Source of the DNA: Aliarcobacter sp.
Lineage (GTDB): Bacteria > Campylobacterota > Campylobacteria > Campylobacterales > Arcobacteraceae
Length of the DNA: 64,000 nucleotides
Direction: 5' to 3'
Assembly (NCBI GenBank): GCA_028690445.1
Contig: JAQVBE010000003.1
Coordinates: 12,909 to 76,908 of the forward strand
Positions 41,664 through 50,859 of this stretch are shown here, one piece after another. The position numbers were made by a program, and so were the translations under genes. Within the stretch, counting starts at the first letter, position 1. Each line of letters opens with the position of its first letter. Under the pieces are notes generated by a model. That model was not told where the DNA came from. It saw only the letters and a list, made by a program, of their open reading frames with translations, and did no database searches.

Positions 41664-41670
41664 AAAGCCT

Positions 41671-42621
41671 TTACTTTTTTAATAAATTTGATATTTTTCC
41701 TTGTAATTTAAGCCATTCTCTATGCTCAAACAAAGGAAATCCTGCCCATGATTTTTTAGGTTCTGTTATACTTTTTGTAACTCCACCACGAGCTGCGATT
41801 GTAGTAAATGCTGCAATTTCTAAATGTCCAGCAGCTGCACTTTGTCCGCCCATTACTACATATGGATTTAAAATTGTTGAGCCTGAAAGTCCAACTTGTC
41901 CAACTAAAATAGAACCTCGACCAATTTTACAATTATGTCCAATATGTACTAGATTATCAAGTCTTACACCATCTTCAATTATTGTTGAATTAAATACAGC
42001 TCTATCTATTGCTGTATTTGCACCAATTTCTACATCATTTCCAATAGTTACATTACCATTTTGATATATTTTGATATATTTCCCATCTTTAGTATTTGCA
42101 AACCCAAAACCATCACTTCCTATTACCGTTCCTGCATGAATAATGCAATCATTTCCTATTATACAATCTCTATAAATTGTAACATTTGGATAAATAATAG
42201 TGTTATTTCCTATTTTTACATTATCACCTATAAAAGCTCCTGCCATGATAGTACAGTTATTTCCAATAAGGGAATCCTTTCCTACATAAACATTTGGCAT
42301 AATAGTTGTTTCACTACCAATTAGAGGTTCTGCGCCATTTATTTCAATAATATTTGGAGCAAAAAGTTTACTTATTTTTGCTAAATTCAAATATGGTTCA
42401 TCACAAACTAAAGCAACCGTTCCAGCTGGAACTTCACTAGCATTTTCACTTGTAACTAAAACAGCTGCTGCTTTTGTTTTTTTTAAATCGTTAATATATT
42501 TTCTATTTTCTAAAAAAGTAAGTTGATTTTCATTTGAATCAAGTAAAGTATTTAAACCTGTTATCTCTTTTTTTTCTTGGTTGTTTAATCCAATAAATTC
42601 TGCAATCTCTTGAAGAGTCAT
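41671..42621 (-). CDS. lpxD: UDP-3-O-acylglucosamine N-acyltransferase
   Basis: A 316-residue lipid A biosynthesis enzyme that adds the second acyl chain to UDP-3-O-acyl-GlcN. It has the N-terminal uridine-binding domain and a long left-handed beta helix of hexapeptide repeats (residues 100-260; IGNNCTIMAGAFIGDNVKIG). The catalytic His is in LVHIGHNCKIGRG near residue 234. Length is normal. Upstream of ftsK and only 7-10 bp from its inferred start, so they are probably cotranscribed. Confidence 0.95.
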   Translation of the reverse strand: MTLQEIAEFIGLNNQEKKEITGLNTLLDSNENQLTFLENRKYINDLKKTKAAAVLVTSENASEVPAGTVALVCDEPYLNLAKISKLFAPNIIEINGAEPLIGSETTIMPNVYVGKDSLIGNNCTIMAGAFIGDNVKIGNNTIIYPNVTIYRDCIIGNDCIIHAGTVIGSDGFGFANTKDGKYIKIYQNGNVTIGNDVEIGANTAIDRAVFNSTIIEDGVRLDNLVHIGHNCKIGRGSILVGQVGLSGSTILNPYVVMGGQSAAAGHLEIAAFTTIAARGGVTKSITEPKKSWAGFPLFEHREWLKLQGKISNLLKK

Positions 42622-42664
42622 TTTTTATCCTTATTTATTAAGAATAAGATAAGAGTTTTTACTC

Positions 42665-43162
42665 TTATCTTTCCATCGCTACAATTCCACTTCTTACAAC
42701 TTCAAGTGGATTGAATTTTTGCATAACTTTTATAAAATTCATAATTCTAGCACTTGAATCTGTTGCTGAAACGATAATAGAATCGTCAGTTACATTTTGA
42801 ATACTTCCATGATATGCTCGTGCTATTACATCAATATCTGAAAGATTATTATCAATTGAAAACTTCATTAAAACTGTATCTTTTTCAATTACATTTTTAT
42901 GCTCATTTACTCTTAATACTGGAATTAATTTATTTAATTGTTTAACGATTTGATCAATCACTCTTTTGTCACCAGTTGTTACAATCGTCATTCTTGAATA
43001 TTGACTATCTGTAATTGGAGCAACGGTTAATGAATCAATATTGTAACCTCGTGCCGAAAATAATCCAACAATTCTTGACAAAACATTATGCTCATTTAAT
43101 ACAATTACAGATATTACCTGTCTTGATATTTCTGAATCGTAGTAATGGTTAAAATTGTTCAT
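42665..43162 (-). CDS. ilvH: Acetolactate synthase small (regulatory) subunit
   Basis: A 165-residue protein with an N-terminal ACT domain (RQVISVIVLNEHNVLSRIVG, then FSARGYNIDSLTVAPI) that binds valine and a C-terminal activation domain. It overlaps the ilvB stop by one base, so the two subunits are made together. It regulates branched-chain amino-acid synthesis. Confidence 0.96.
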   Translation of the reverse strand: MNNFNHYYDSEISRQVISVIVLNEHNVLSRIVGLFSARGYNIDSLTVAPITDSQYSRMTIVTTGDKRVIDQIVKQLNKLIPVLRVNEHKNVIEKDTVLMKFSIDNNLSDIDVIARAYHGSIQNVTDDSIIVSATDSSARIMNFIKVMQKFNPLEVVRSGIVAMER

Positions 43163-44865
43163 TATTTTCCTCCTTCAATTAATGTCATTTCATTTAATGC
43201 ATGACCATTTGGAACCATTGGTAATACCTCTTCATGTCTAGCAACAACAACTTCTATCATTGCTGGTCTTTTTTTCTCTACTGCATCTTTTAAAGCGGCA
43301 TCAAACTCTTCTTTTGTTGTAACTCTATAACCTAAACCACCAAAAGCTTCAACAAGCATTTTAAAGTTTGGTTGAGCTGATAAGTCAGTTTGAGATAATC
43401 TATTTTCATAGAACATCGTTTGCCATTGTCTAACCATTCCTAAATAGTTGTTATTTAAAACAATATTTATAACTGGTAATTCATATTCAACACAAGTCAT
43501 AAGTTCTTGAATATTCATTAAGATTGAACCATCACCTGTAAAGTTAATAGAAACTTTATCTGTTCCTTTTAAAGCTCGTGCAACTCCCATAGCAGCTGGT
43601 AATCCAAATCCCATAGTTCCTAAACCACCAGATGTTATCCATTGTCTTGGATATGAAAATGGATAAAATTGAGCTGTCCACATTTGATGTTGTCCAACAT
43701 CAGTAGAAATAACAGCTCTTGCCCCTAAAAGATGCCCTACTCTTTGAATTGGCCATTGAGGTTTAATAACTTCATTTGAATCAATATATCTCAAAGGCTC
43801 TTTTTCTCTATAATCTCTTAATAATTCAACCCAATTTGTATAATCATTAAACTCATTTTCGCCACTTTCAATAGCTTCAATCATAGCCTTAACTGTAACT
43901 TTTAAATCTCCAACAATTGGATAATCAGGAACTACAAGTTTTGCAATAGAAGTTGGGTCAATATCAACATGAATAACTTTTGCTTTTGAAGCAAATTCAT
44001 CAAGTCTTCCTGTTACCCTATCATCAAATCTAGCTCCTAAAGAGATTAATAAATCTGTTTCATGAGCTGCCATATTTGCTGCAAACTCTCCATGCATTCC
44101 TAACATTCCAAAGAATAATGGATTTTCATCACCCATTACACCCCTTGCCATTAATGTTTCAACTGCTGGAATATTTAATTTTTTTGCTAATTCTCTAATT
44201 TCAAATGCACAATTTGATAAAATTGCTCCTCCACCAACATATAACAATGGTTTTTTTGCATTTGAAATTGCTTCCATTGCTCTCTTTAACTGTTTTTTAT
44301 TGTAATTAACAGTTGGTTTGTAAGTTGGTAAATTTATCTCTTTTGGATAAATAAATTCTGCAACTTGGGCTGTAATATCTTTTGGAATATCCACATGTAC
44401 AGGTCCCGGTCTTCCAGTACTTGCTATATGAAACGCCTCTTTTATAATTCTTGGTAAATCTTCAATTTTATTTACTAAATAATTATGCTTTGTACAAGGT
44501 CTTGAAATTCCAACGGCATCAATTTCTTGAAAACCATCAGAACCAATAATTGTAGTTGGAACTTGTCCTGATATTACAACCAAAGGAATTGAATCCATAT
44601 ACGCATCTGCAAGTCCTGTTACGGCATTTGTAAATCCAGGTCCTGAAGTTACTATTGAAACTCCAACTTTTCCTGTTGCTCTTGCATACCCCTCAGCTGC
44701 AATTATCGAAGCTTGTTCATGTCTATTTAGAATGTGTTGAAAATAATTTTGTTTATATATTTCATCGTAGACGTTCATAATAGCGCCTCCAGGGTATCCA
44801 AATACTACTTCAACCCCTTCTTGATGTAATGATTCTACAACCATTTTTGCGCCAGTCATCTTCAT
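43162..44865 (-). CDS. ilvB: Acetolactate synthase large (catalytic) subunit
   Basis: A 567-residue ThDP enzyme condensing pyruvate in valine/leucine/isoleucine synthesis. The N-terminal catalytic Glu sits in RHEQASIIAAEGYARA (near residue 48). FAD/ThDP motifs include GTMGFGLPAAMGVARA and GDGSILMNIQELMT ending in NNNYLGMVRQWQ. Length and motifs are normal. Followed by ilvH. Confidence 0.96.
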   Translation of the reverse strand: MKMTGAKMVVESLHQEGVEVVFGYPGGAIMNVYDEIYKQNYFQHILNRHEQASIIAAEGYARATGKVGVSIVTSGPGFTNAVTGLADAYMDSIPLVVISGQVPTTIIGSDGFQEIDAVGISRPCTKHNYLVNKIEDLPRIIKEAFHIASTGRPGPVHVDIPKDITAQVAEFIYPKEINLPTYKPTVNYNKKQLKRAMEAISNAKKPLLYVGGGAILSNCAFEIRELAKKLNIPAVETLMARGVMGDENPLFFGMLGMHGEFAANMAAHETDLLISLGARFDDRVTGRLDEFASKAKVIHVDIDPTSIAKLVVPDYPIVGDLKVTVKAMIEAIESGENEFNDYTNWVELLRDYREKEPLRYIDSNEVIKPQWPIQRVGHLLGARAVISTDVGQHQMWTAQFYPFSYPRQWITSGGLGTMGFGLPAAMGVARALKGTDKVSINFTGDGSILMNIQELMTCVEYELPVINIVLNNNYLGMVRQWQTMFYENRLSQTDLSAQPNFKMLVEAFGGLGYRVTTKEEFDAALKDAVEKKRPAMIEVVVARHEEVLPMVPNGHALNEMTLIEGGK

Positions 44866-44916
44866 AATAATTCTCCGTTTTTCTAAAAATAAGTCTTTAT
44901 TTTACTAAAACTATAA

Positions 44917-46854
44917 TTAAACTTCGGTTTGTTGATGTAATAAATTTTCTATTTTTACCTCTTGCAGAGTTGAAAAATAGTAACCTTGGGCATAATCAAC
45001 ACCTAATAATTTAATTAATTCAAAAATTTCTTTTGTGTTTACACATAAAACAATAACTTTAATATCAGCTTCTTTTGCAAAATCTATAATACTTTTTACT
45101 AAAAGAAAAGATATTTTATCTTCTAAAATTTTTATTATAATATTTCCATCAATTTTTATATAATCTGATTTTATTTCCGTTAAATAAATAAAATTTGAAT
45201 ATCCACTTCCAAAATCATCAATAAAAATTTTATAACCTAAATTTTTTAACATTAATAAATTATCTTTTGCTTCTTTAGAATTTATCAAATCTTCATTTTC
45301 AACTATTTCTAATCCTAACCTACTTGAAATATTGTCTTCTAAAGCAAAATTCTTTAAAAGTTGAAGAATTGAGTTATCAAGAATATCTTTTGGATTTAAA
45401 TTTATATTTATTTTTATATTTTTTTGTTCTTGCAATTTTTTATAACAAATTTTCAAAATAGTTTTTGTAATATTTCTTAAAATAAAAGTACCTTTTATAA
45501 TTGGAAGAATTTGGTCAGATAAAACTATATTTCCATTTTTATCTATAATTTGAAAAAGTGCTTCATAATGAGAGATTTCTAAAGTTTTTGTATCTACAAT
45601 TTCTTGATAAAAACAAATAATTTGTTTTTTTTCTATTGCATCTTTTATTTCATTTATTGAAAGAATTGATTCTGCATTTTTATTTTTTATTTCATTATAA
45701 ATTTCTATATTATTTCTACCTTTACTTTTTGCATCATATAAAGCTAAATCAGCTAATTTAAAGGCATCCAAAAAACTTCTTGATTTGTATGGAACAAGAT
45801 TTACTCCAATAGAAACTGTTACATTTATAAACTCATTATTATTTATATAAAACTGTGTATTTTGAATATTTTTAAAAATTCTCTCTATCACATTTAAGGC
45901 ACTTAAATTGTCATTTTGGTTAATTTTTGCCAAAATTACAAACTCTTCTCCTCCATATCTAATGATAATATCTTCATTTGTTCTAACAGTTGAAGTAATT
46001 ATCTGAGCAGTTTGAGTTAATACTTTATCTCCAATATCATGTCCATAAGTATCATTTACAGCTTTGAAATAATCTATATCTAAAGTTGCTAATATATATT
46101 CATTTAAATTTATAAAATTCTCTGTTTCTTGTAGATAATTTCTATTATAAACACCTGTTAGCTTGTCGGTATAAGCACTTTTCTTAATAGCTAGATATTT
46201 AAAAGTTTGGACTAATAGAAGAATCAAAAATCCTATTACTATAAAAATAATTACAATAATTGTATATTGAATCCAGTTAAGTATTTTATTTATTTCTTCA
46301 ATCTTTTCTATTGAAAAATCAATCGCCAAAACGAGTTCAACTTCGTTATTTCTTAAAATAGGTACTAAATATGTAATTGATAACTGATGTGAAAAGCCAT
46401 GTTCAATAATAAGTGATTTTTTTGTTTCAAAAATTTCTAACCATCTTAAATTATCAATATCAAATTTTTGATTTAAAAAAGCCTTTTCATTTTCTTTTGC
46501 ACCATCTGCTAAAAATCTAAAAATTCCTCTTGCATCTTTATAGATTAAGTAGGCATATTTAATATTTGAAGTCAATAATAAACTTAAATTTTCTTCAATT
46601 TGAGTTCTTAATTTAGAATTTAACTCCAACTCTTTTGAGTAAGCTTTTTGGCTTGTTTGTAAAGATTTTTCAATTGATAAAGCATTATTATTTGCTATTG
46701 AAATAACATCGAAAGTTGATATTTCTATCATTTTTTTAGTTATATTTTTTTCTAATTTTACTGTTCCATAAAGTAATAATGAAAAAACTGAAGATATAAA
46801 AATAGCAAAGAAAATTAGATAAATTGGATTTTTAATATATAAAAACTTTCTCAT
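44917..46854 (-). CDS. Membrane GGDEF protein with degenerate EAL domain
   Basis: A 645-residue c-di-GMP protein. Transmembrane helices at about 12-32 and 197-217 enclose a periplasmic Cache-like sensor. The GGDEF domain has the intact RYGGEEFVILA site (about 296-306). The EAL domain keeps EAL, NLNP, LGLEIVENE, DDFGSGYSNF and IKIDG, but the position normally AEGVE reads VIVLCVNTKE, so a key Glu is missing. It likely acts as a cyclase with an inactive EAL domain. Start overlaps the next gene; a TonB-dependent receptor is two genes upstream. Confidence 0.9.
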   Translation of the reverse strand: MRKFLYIKNPIYLIFFAIFISSVFSLLLYGTVKLEKNITKKMIEISTFDVISIANNNALSIEKSLQTSQKAYSKELELNSKLRTQIEENLSLLLTSNIKYAYLIYKDARGIFRFLADGAKENEKAFLNQKFDIDNLRWLEIFETKKSLIIEHGFSHQLSITYLVPILRNNEVELVLAIDFSIEKIEEINKILNWIQYTIIVIIFIVIGFLILLLVQTFKYLAIKKSAYTDKLTGVYNRNYLQETENFINLNEYILATLDIDYFKAVNDTYGHDIGDKVLTQTAQIITSTVRTNEDIIIRYGGEEFVILAKINQNDNLSALNVIERIFKNIQNTQFYINNNEFINVTVSIGVNLVPYKSRSFLDAFKLADLALYDAKSKGRNNIEIYNEIKNKNAESILSINEIKDAIEKKQIICFYQEIVDTKTLEISHYEALFQIIDKNGNIVLSDQILPIIKGTFILRNITKTILKICYKKLQEQKNIKININLNPKDILDNSILQLLKNFALEDNISSRLGLEIVENEDLINSKEAKDNLLMLKNLGYKIFIDDFGSGYSNFIYLTEIKSDYIKIDGNIIIKILEDKISFLLVKSIIDFAKEADIKVIVLCVNTKEIFELIKLLGVDYAQGYYFSTLQEVKIENLLHQQTEV

Positions 46855-47312
46855 TAAAAATCTTCCACGAATTTATCATAATCTTTTGATAACTCAATCT
46901 TTTGTTTTTCTAATCGGGCTTTTATAAATGTAATATTTGGTCTGCTTTTATTCCAAAAAAATGCACCTAAATATCTACTATCTTTTAAAAGCTTTTCATA
47001 ATTATTAGTAAAAAAGATTTGATTATTATCACTTTTACATAAAAAATTTATATTTATATTCTTTTTTATAAAAATAAAATTTGCATCTTCACAACTATTT
47101 GTTAAGGTAAAAAATTTAGAATAAATATCATTTTCAATGCTTGATATTTCAGGAATATAAAGTTTTATTTCGCCTTTTATTGAAGCTGTTGCAATATTTG
47201 ATATTATTTTTGCTTCAAGTTCTAGTTCTTTATCATATTTATTAAGTAAAAAAGTATATTGATCAGCATTTAAAAAAGAAATAAGCATTATTAAAAATAT
47301 TATAAATTTCAT
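46854..47312 (-). CDS. Small secreted (periplasmic) protein, possibly YfiR-like
   Basis: A 152-residue protein; I choose ATG 47312, which overlaps the receptor stop (TAATG), over an upstream ATG at 47324. A signal peptide MKFIIFLIMLISFLNA is followed by Asp. The mature part is basic with one Cys pair candidate (NSCEDANFIF; INFLCKSDN). It lies between a TonB-dependent receptor and a GGDEF protein, like YfiR between an outer-membrane protein and a membrane cyclase. The family match is by layout only. Confidence 0.7.
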   Translation of the reverse strand: MKFIIFLIMLISFLNADQYTFLLNKYDKELELEAKIISNIATASIKGEIKLYIPEISSIENDIYSKFFTLTNSCEDANFIFIKKNININFLCKSDNNQIFFTNNYEKLLKDSRYLGAFFWNKSRPNITFIKARLEKQKIELSKDYDKFVEDF

Positions 47313-49153
47313 TAAAATTTCCATTTCAATGAAAGTATGGCACTTCTTTCATAATCATTAAAGGCAAAATCATTTCCTGAATCAGAATATAAAGATTCCG
47401 TAGAATCATTAAAAAGATTTTCACCTTTTAAACTAACTTTTAAATTTTTATTTATATTGTATGCAATTCCCAATGACAAATCATAAGAAGCATCTATATC
47501 TAAGTTTTTATAAGTATAAGAATTTCTATATATAACAGAAGTAAAATATTCAAATTTATCATATTCTCCCATATATTTTATGTATCCACCCTTATTTGAG
47601 TTATTTAAAGTCTCACTTAAAGTTGTTGTAAAGTAATTTACTTGAATTTTATTTGCATCTTGTAAAAGGTATTCATAACTAAATATATATCCTGATGTTT
47701 TAATTGTATGGTCAATATTCATAAAACCAATAGTTGGCTCTAAATAAATAAAATCATCTATTTCAACATTATGATAAGTTACCCCTGTTTTTGATTTTTG
47801 AGTTGTATAAACTCCCTCAATAGTAAAAATCCTATATTTTTGAACATCTAAATTTCTATCTAAAAAGGCATAATCTACATCAAAAAATGAAGGTGGTAAA
47901 TATGTTTTTGTATAAAAAGTTTTTAATCCAAAATACTCAAAAGGAGTATAAATAGCGCCAATTCGGTAAAGTTCTTCAGAAATATCTTCTAAAAATCCAC
48001 TTCTTTTATATTTATCAAATTTTGCATTTCCTATTAAAACTAAATTATCACTTAGATTATAATCATCTTGAAATACTACTGAAGTTATATCTTCTTTATC
48101 AAAATCATTATTTGCATTATTGCCTTGTGTGTATTTTTTCTCAGAAGCACTTAATCCTGCTAAAAAATTATTATTTTTATATTCAAAAGATTTACTTACA
48201 CTAGCTTTTACTTTAGTAAATTTTAAATCTTTATCAAAAACTTTAATTCTTCGAACTGGTAAAAATGACATTCCTTCTTTATTTATTTCTGAATTATCTA
48301 GATTATTAACATCAACTGAAATATTTGTTTTTAGTGATTTATCATTTAAAAAATACTTAGTAACATCAACAAAAAAATCTTTTGATGTTATTTCACTATC
48401 TTCAGGAACAGCATCATAAGACAATCCCATATAATTATCTTTTTTTAAATCCGTATAAGCTACATTTATATTTGTATTATCATTGCTAATATCTAAATAT
48501 AAATATCTTCTATTTCCATCATTTAATAATTTATCATTTTTATATTTTCTTGTCTCTTTTTCTTTTTGGTTGTTTCCATAAAATAAATAAGTCCAGCCAT
48601 TTTCTAAAGCTCCTGAATTTGTAAAACTTTCAGCTGATGAACCTTTTGATGAGCCTTTTAGGTTTATTTCATTTCCATTTTCTTTTATACCTTTTTTAGT
48701 ATAAAGTCTAATAAAATAAACTCCTGTTTCATTTCCAAGAGAAAAAGAGCTTTCTCCATAATAAATTTCCACATAATCAATAAAATCCAAAGGTAAATCA
48801 CCCCAAGATACAGCCGCACTTTGATTGTAAAGAGAACTTATTTCATGGTCATTAATAAAAACTCTAAAAAATCCACTAACAGTAGTTTTCGTTCCAGCAA
48901 GAGATAGAGAGGATAAACCATATCTATTTTTATTTAGATTCAAAAGAGGAAGTTCTTTTAAAATATCATTTAACTTTTGGTATTGCATTAATTTTATATC
49001 TTTTTGAGAGTAAAGAAAAACATGACCGAGTTTTTCATCTACTGTTTGCAATGATTTTTGATTAACCGTGTCATATTCTTGTAACAAATAATCTAAATTA
49101 CTTGAAAATACTGAAGTATAAAAAAGAATAAATAATAAAATGAATAGTTTCAT
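47312..49153 (-). CDS. TonB-dependent outer-membrane receptor
   Basis: A 613-residue protein with a signal peptide (LFILLFILFYTSVFSSN), a plug domain (YLLQEYD, then DILKELPLLNLNKNRYGLSS) and a long C-terminal barrel of alternating strands ending in ILSLKWKF with aromatic terminus, typical of outer-membrane barrels. Ligand unknown. Coupled by TAATG to the periplasmic protein, and in line with the GGDEF/EAL protein; the three probably form a ligand-sensing operon. tonB-exbBD are 5 kb away. Confidence 0.85.
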   Translation of the reverse strand: MKLFILLFILFYTSVFSSNLDYLLQEYDTVNQKSLQTVDEKLGHVFLYSQKDIKLMQYQKLNDILKELPLLNLNKNRYGLSSLSLAGTKTTVSGFFRVFINDHEISSLYNQSAAVSWGDLPLDFIDYVEIYYGESSFSLGNETGVYFIRLYTKKGIKENGNEINLKGSSKGSSAESFTNSGALENGWTYLFYGNNQKEKETRKYKNDKLLNDGNRRYLYLDISNDNTNINVAYTDLKKDNYMGLSYDAVPEDSEITSKDFFVDVTKYFLNDKSLKTNISVDVNNLDNSEINKEGMSFLPVRRIKVFDKDLKFTKVKASVSKSFEYKNNNFLAGLSASEKKYTQGNNANNDFDKEDITSVVFQDDYNLSDNLVLIGNAKFDKYKRSGFLEDISEELYRIGAIYTPFEYFGLKTFYTKTYLPPSFFDVDYAFLDRNLDVQKYRIFTIEGVYTTQKSKTGVTYHNVEIDDFIYLEPTIGFMNIDHTIKTSGYIFSYEYLLQDANKIQVNYFTTTLSETLNNSNKGGYIKYMGEYDKFEYFTSVIYRNSYTYKNLDIDASYDLSLGIAYNINKNLKVSLKGENLFNDSTESLYSDSGNDFAFNDYERSAILSLKWKF

Positions 49154-49202
49154 AACTGCCTATAAAAGAAATATTTTACGCATTCTAACCAAATAATAAT
49201 AA

Positions 49203-49466
49203 TTAATTATTTAATTCGTCTTGATATTTTCGCATACCTGCATTAACTTCAGAATATTGTTCTTGAGTTATATTATCATCTTGAAACCATTTTACTTCAT
49301 CAATTTGTCCATTATATGAAGATCCAAGTTCTTCAATTTTTTTTGCAAAATCTTCTACATCATCACATACTTCTTTTTTATTTTTAACAGTATCTGTTAA
49401 TTCTATATACCAATCGTGAGGAGCTTCACCTCTATTTTTTATTCTTGCTTCGAAAACTACACTCAT
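49203..49466 (-). CDS. Small hypothetical protein
   Basis: An 87-residue acidic soluble protein with strands at the start (VVFEARIKNR; DWYIELTDTV) and two helices. Not recognised. Single-gene unit between the receptor and the divergent rraA-like gene. Confidence 0.7.
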   Translation of the reverse strand: MSVVFEARIKNRGEAPHDWYIELTDTVKNKKEVCDDVEDFAKKIEELGSSYNGQIDEVKWFQDDNITQEQYSEVNAGMRKYQDELNN

Positions 49467-49625
49467 TAAATACCTTTATTTTTTGGAAAGCATTATAACA
49501 AATTAAGATTAAATTGTATTTTTTGGGTAAGTTAAATATACTTGATTTTTTCATACCCTCAAATAAAATTAAAATATTCTTTAATAATTTAGTATAATAT
49601 TTCTTATCAATAGTAAGGAAAATAT

Positions 49626-50228
49626 GTGGATTATCAAAAATTTAGTGAAATTTCACCTTGTGATTATGCGGGGACTTTAAAAAGAGAAAATTTTATGGAT
49701 GCAGGAATGAAAGAGTTGTGGTCAAATATTCCTAGAATTTCAGGACCTGCGTTTACAGTAAATATGGTTGCCGGTGAAAATTTAGCACTACATAAAGCGA
49801 TTTATGAAGCACCTGCTGGTTCTATAATTGTTGCACAATCAAATACAATGGATTATGCAGTAATTGGTGGAAATGTAGCTACTATTGCATTTAAAAGAGG
49901 AATTGTAGGTTTTGTAATTGATGGAGTTGTACGGGATATTGCAGAAATTAGAGAAATGAAAATTCCAATGTTTGGACGTGGTGTTTTAGCCATGCCAGGA
50001 ACAAAAAATCAAGCAGTTCCAGTAAATACACCAATAACAGCAGGTGGAATAAGTGTAAATCCTGGTGATATAATAATTGCAGATGAAGAAGGAATCGCTG
50101 TTATTCCTAAAGATAGAGCCGAAGAAATATATCAAAAGTGTAAAGAAAAAGTAAAAAAAGAAGCTAGTCTTAGTTTTGAAGAATGGGCAGAAAGACACAA
50201 AAAAAATATAGACTCTTTTTATGAGTGA
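49626..50228 (+). CDS. RraA/4-hydroxy-4-methyl-2-oxoglutarate aldolase family protein
   Basis: A 200-residue protein with GTG start (AAGGA upstream; an ATG two bases earlier is out of frame). Family signatures: AVIGGNVATIAFKRGIVGFV, IDGVVRDIAEIREMKIP, PVNTPITAGGISVNPGDIII and ADEEGIAVIP. Members are class II pyruvate aldolases or RNase E inhibitors; without adjacent catabolic genes the substrate is undetermined. A terminator follows at 50257-50290. Confidence 0.85.
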   Translation: MDYQKFSEISPCDYAGTLKRENFMDAGMKELWSNIPRISGPAFTVNMVAGENLALHKAIYEAPAGSIIVAQSNTMDYAVIGGNVATIAFKRGIVGFVIDGVVRDIAEIREMKIPMFGRGVLAMPGTKNQAVPVNTPITAGGISVNPGDIIIADEEGIAVIPKDRAEEIYQKCKEKVKKEASLSFEEWAERHKKNIDSFYE

Positions 50229-50256
50229 TTTTTTATAGAATTATGAAATTGAGATT

Positions 50257-50290
50257 AGAAGTTTTTTACAGTAAATGGAACTTCTTTTCT
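50257..50290 (+). terminator. Intrinsic terminator after the RraA-like gene
   Basis: AGAAGTT and AACTTCT separated by 15 bp, followed by a T-rich tract. Confidence 0.6.
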
Positions 50291-50340
50291 CTTGGGTTTG
50301 GAATACTCCATTTTTTAACTTTAAAAGTTAAAATTTTATT

Positions 50341-50859
50341 TTAGACATATTTTACTTCTCTTAGAACTTCATCTTTTATAAGAGGTTTCAAATATTTTTC
50401 CCTTGCAATATCTACTTTTTTATCAAATGCTTTTTCCATAATCTCTTTTAATAAAGATTTTTTTTCATAAATATCTGTTAAATCTTTTTTCTATTGCTCT
50501 TCAATAGCTATTATCATATATTTATTAACTCCTAATGCGTCATAGTTAAGTCTTTCTATATTCGATGAATCTCTCCAAGGTTTTATATATGAAGTAACTA
50601 AAAGGTTGATATTTTTAAAATTTGTTACAGAACAACCATTCCAATATTCAATTAATTGGTCTCTAAATTTACCTTGTCCAATTCTACACTTAATTAAATT
50701 TTCTTTTTCTGTATCTATTGAAATTTCACTACCTAGAATATTTTCAATATCTTCAATTAGTTTTATATTAATTTTTTCACCAAATTTAGTTTTTTCTATT
50801 TGAGTTGTATCTTCATCAGCAAAACGATTTATATTTTTATATAAGATTTTGATACCTAC
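50341..50859 (-). pseudogene. Degenerate HNH-endonuclease fragment, in frame after truncated sbcC
   Basis: After the sbcC stop the same frame continues without a start as VGIKILYKNINRFADE..., then CRIGQGKFRDQLIEYWNGC and SVTNFKNINLLVTSYIKPW, the core of an HNH nuclease in which the first catalytic His is Tyr (SYIKPW for SHIKPW). It ends ...MIIAIEEQ at a TAG (50491-50493). A further open stretch KKDLTDIYEKKSLLKEIMEK continues to TAA at 50341. The HNH metal-binding half is missing. This is a decaying insertion or rearrangement scar. Confidence 0.8.

Noticed and set aside
50606-50803. Plus-strand ORF over the HNH region
   Set aside because: It is a shadow of the minus-strand HNH-like frame, which has recognisable motifs.
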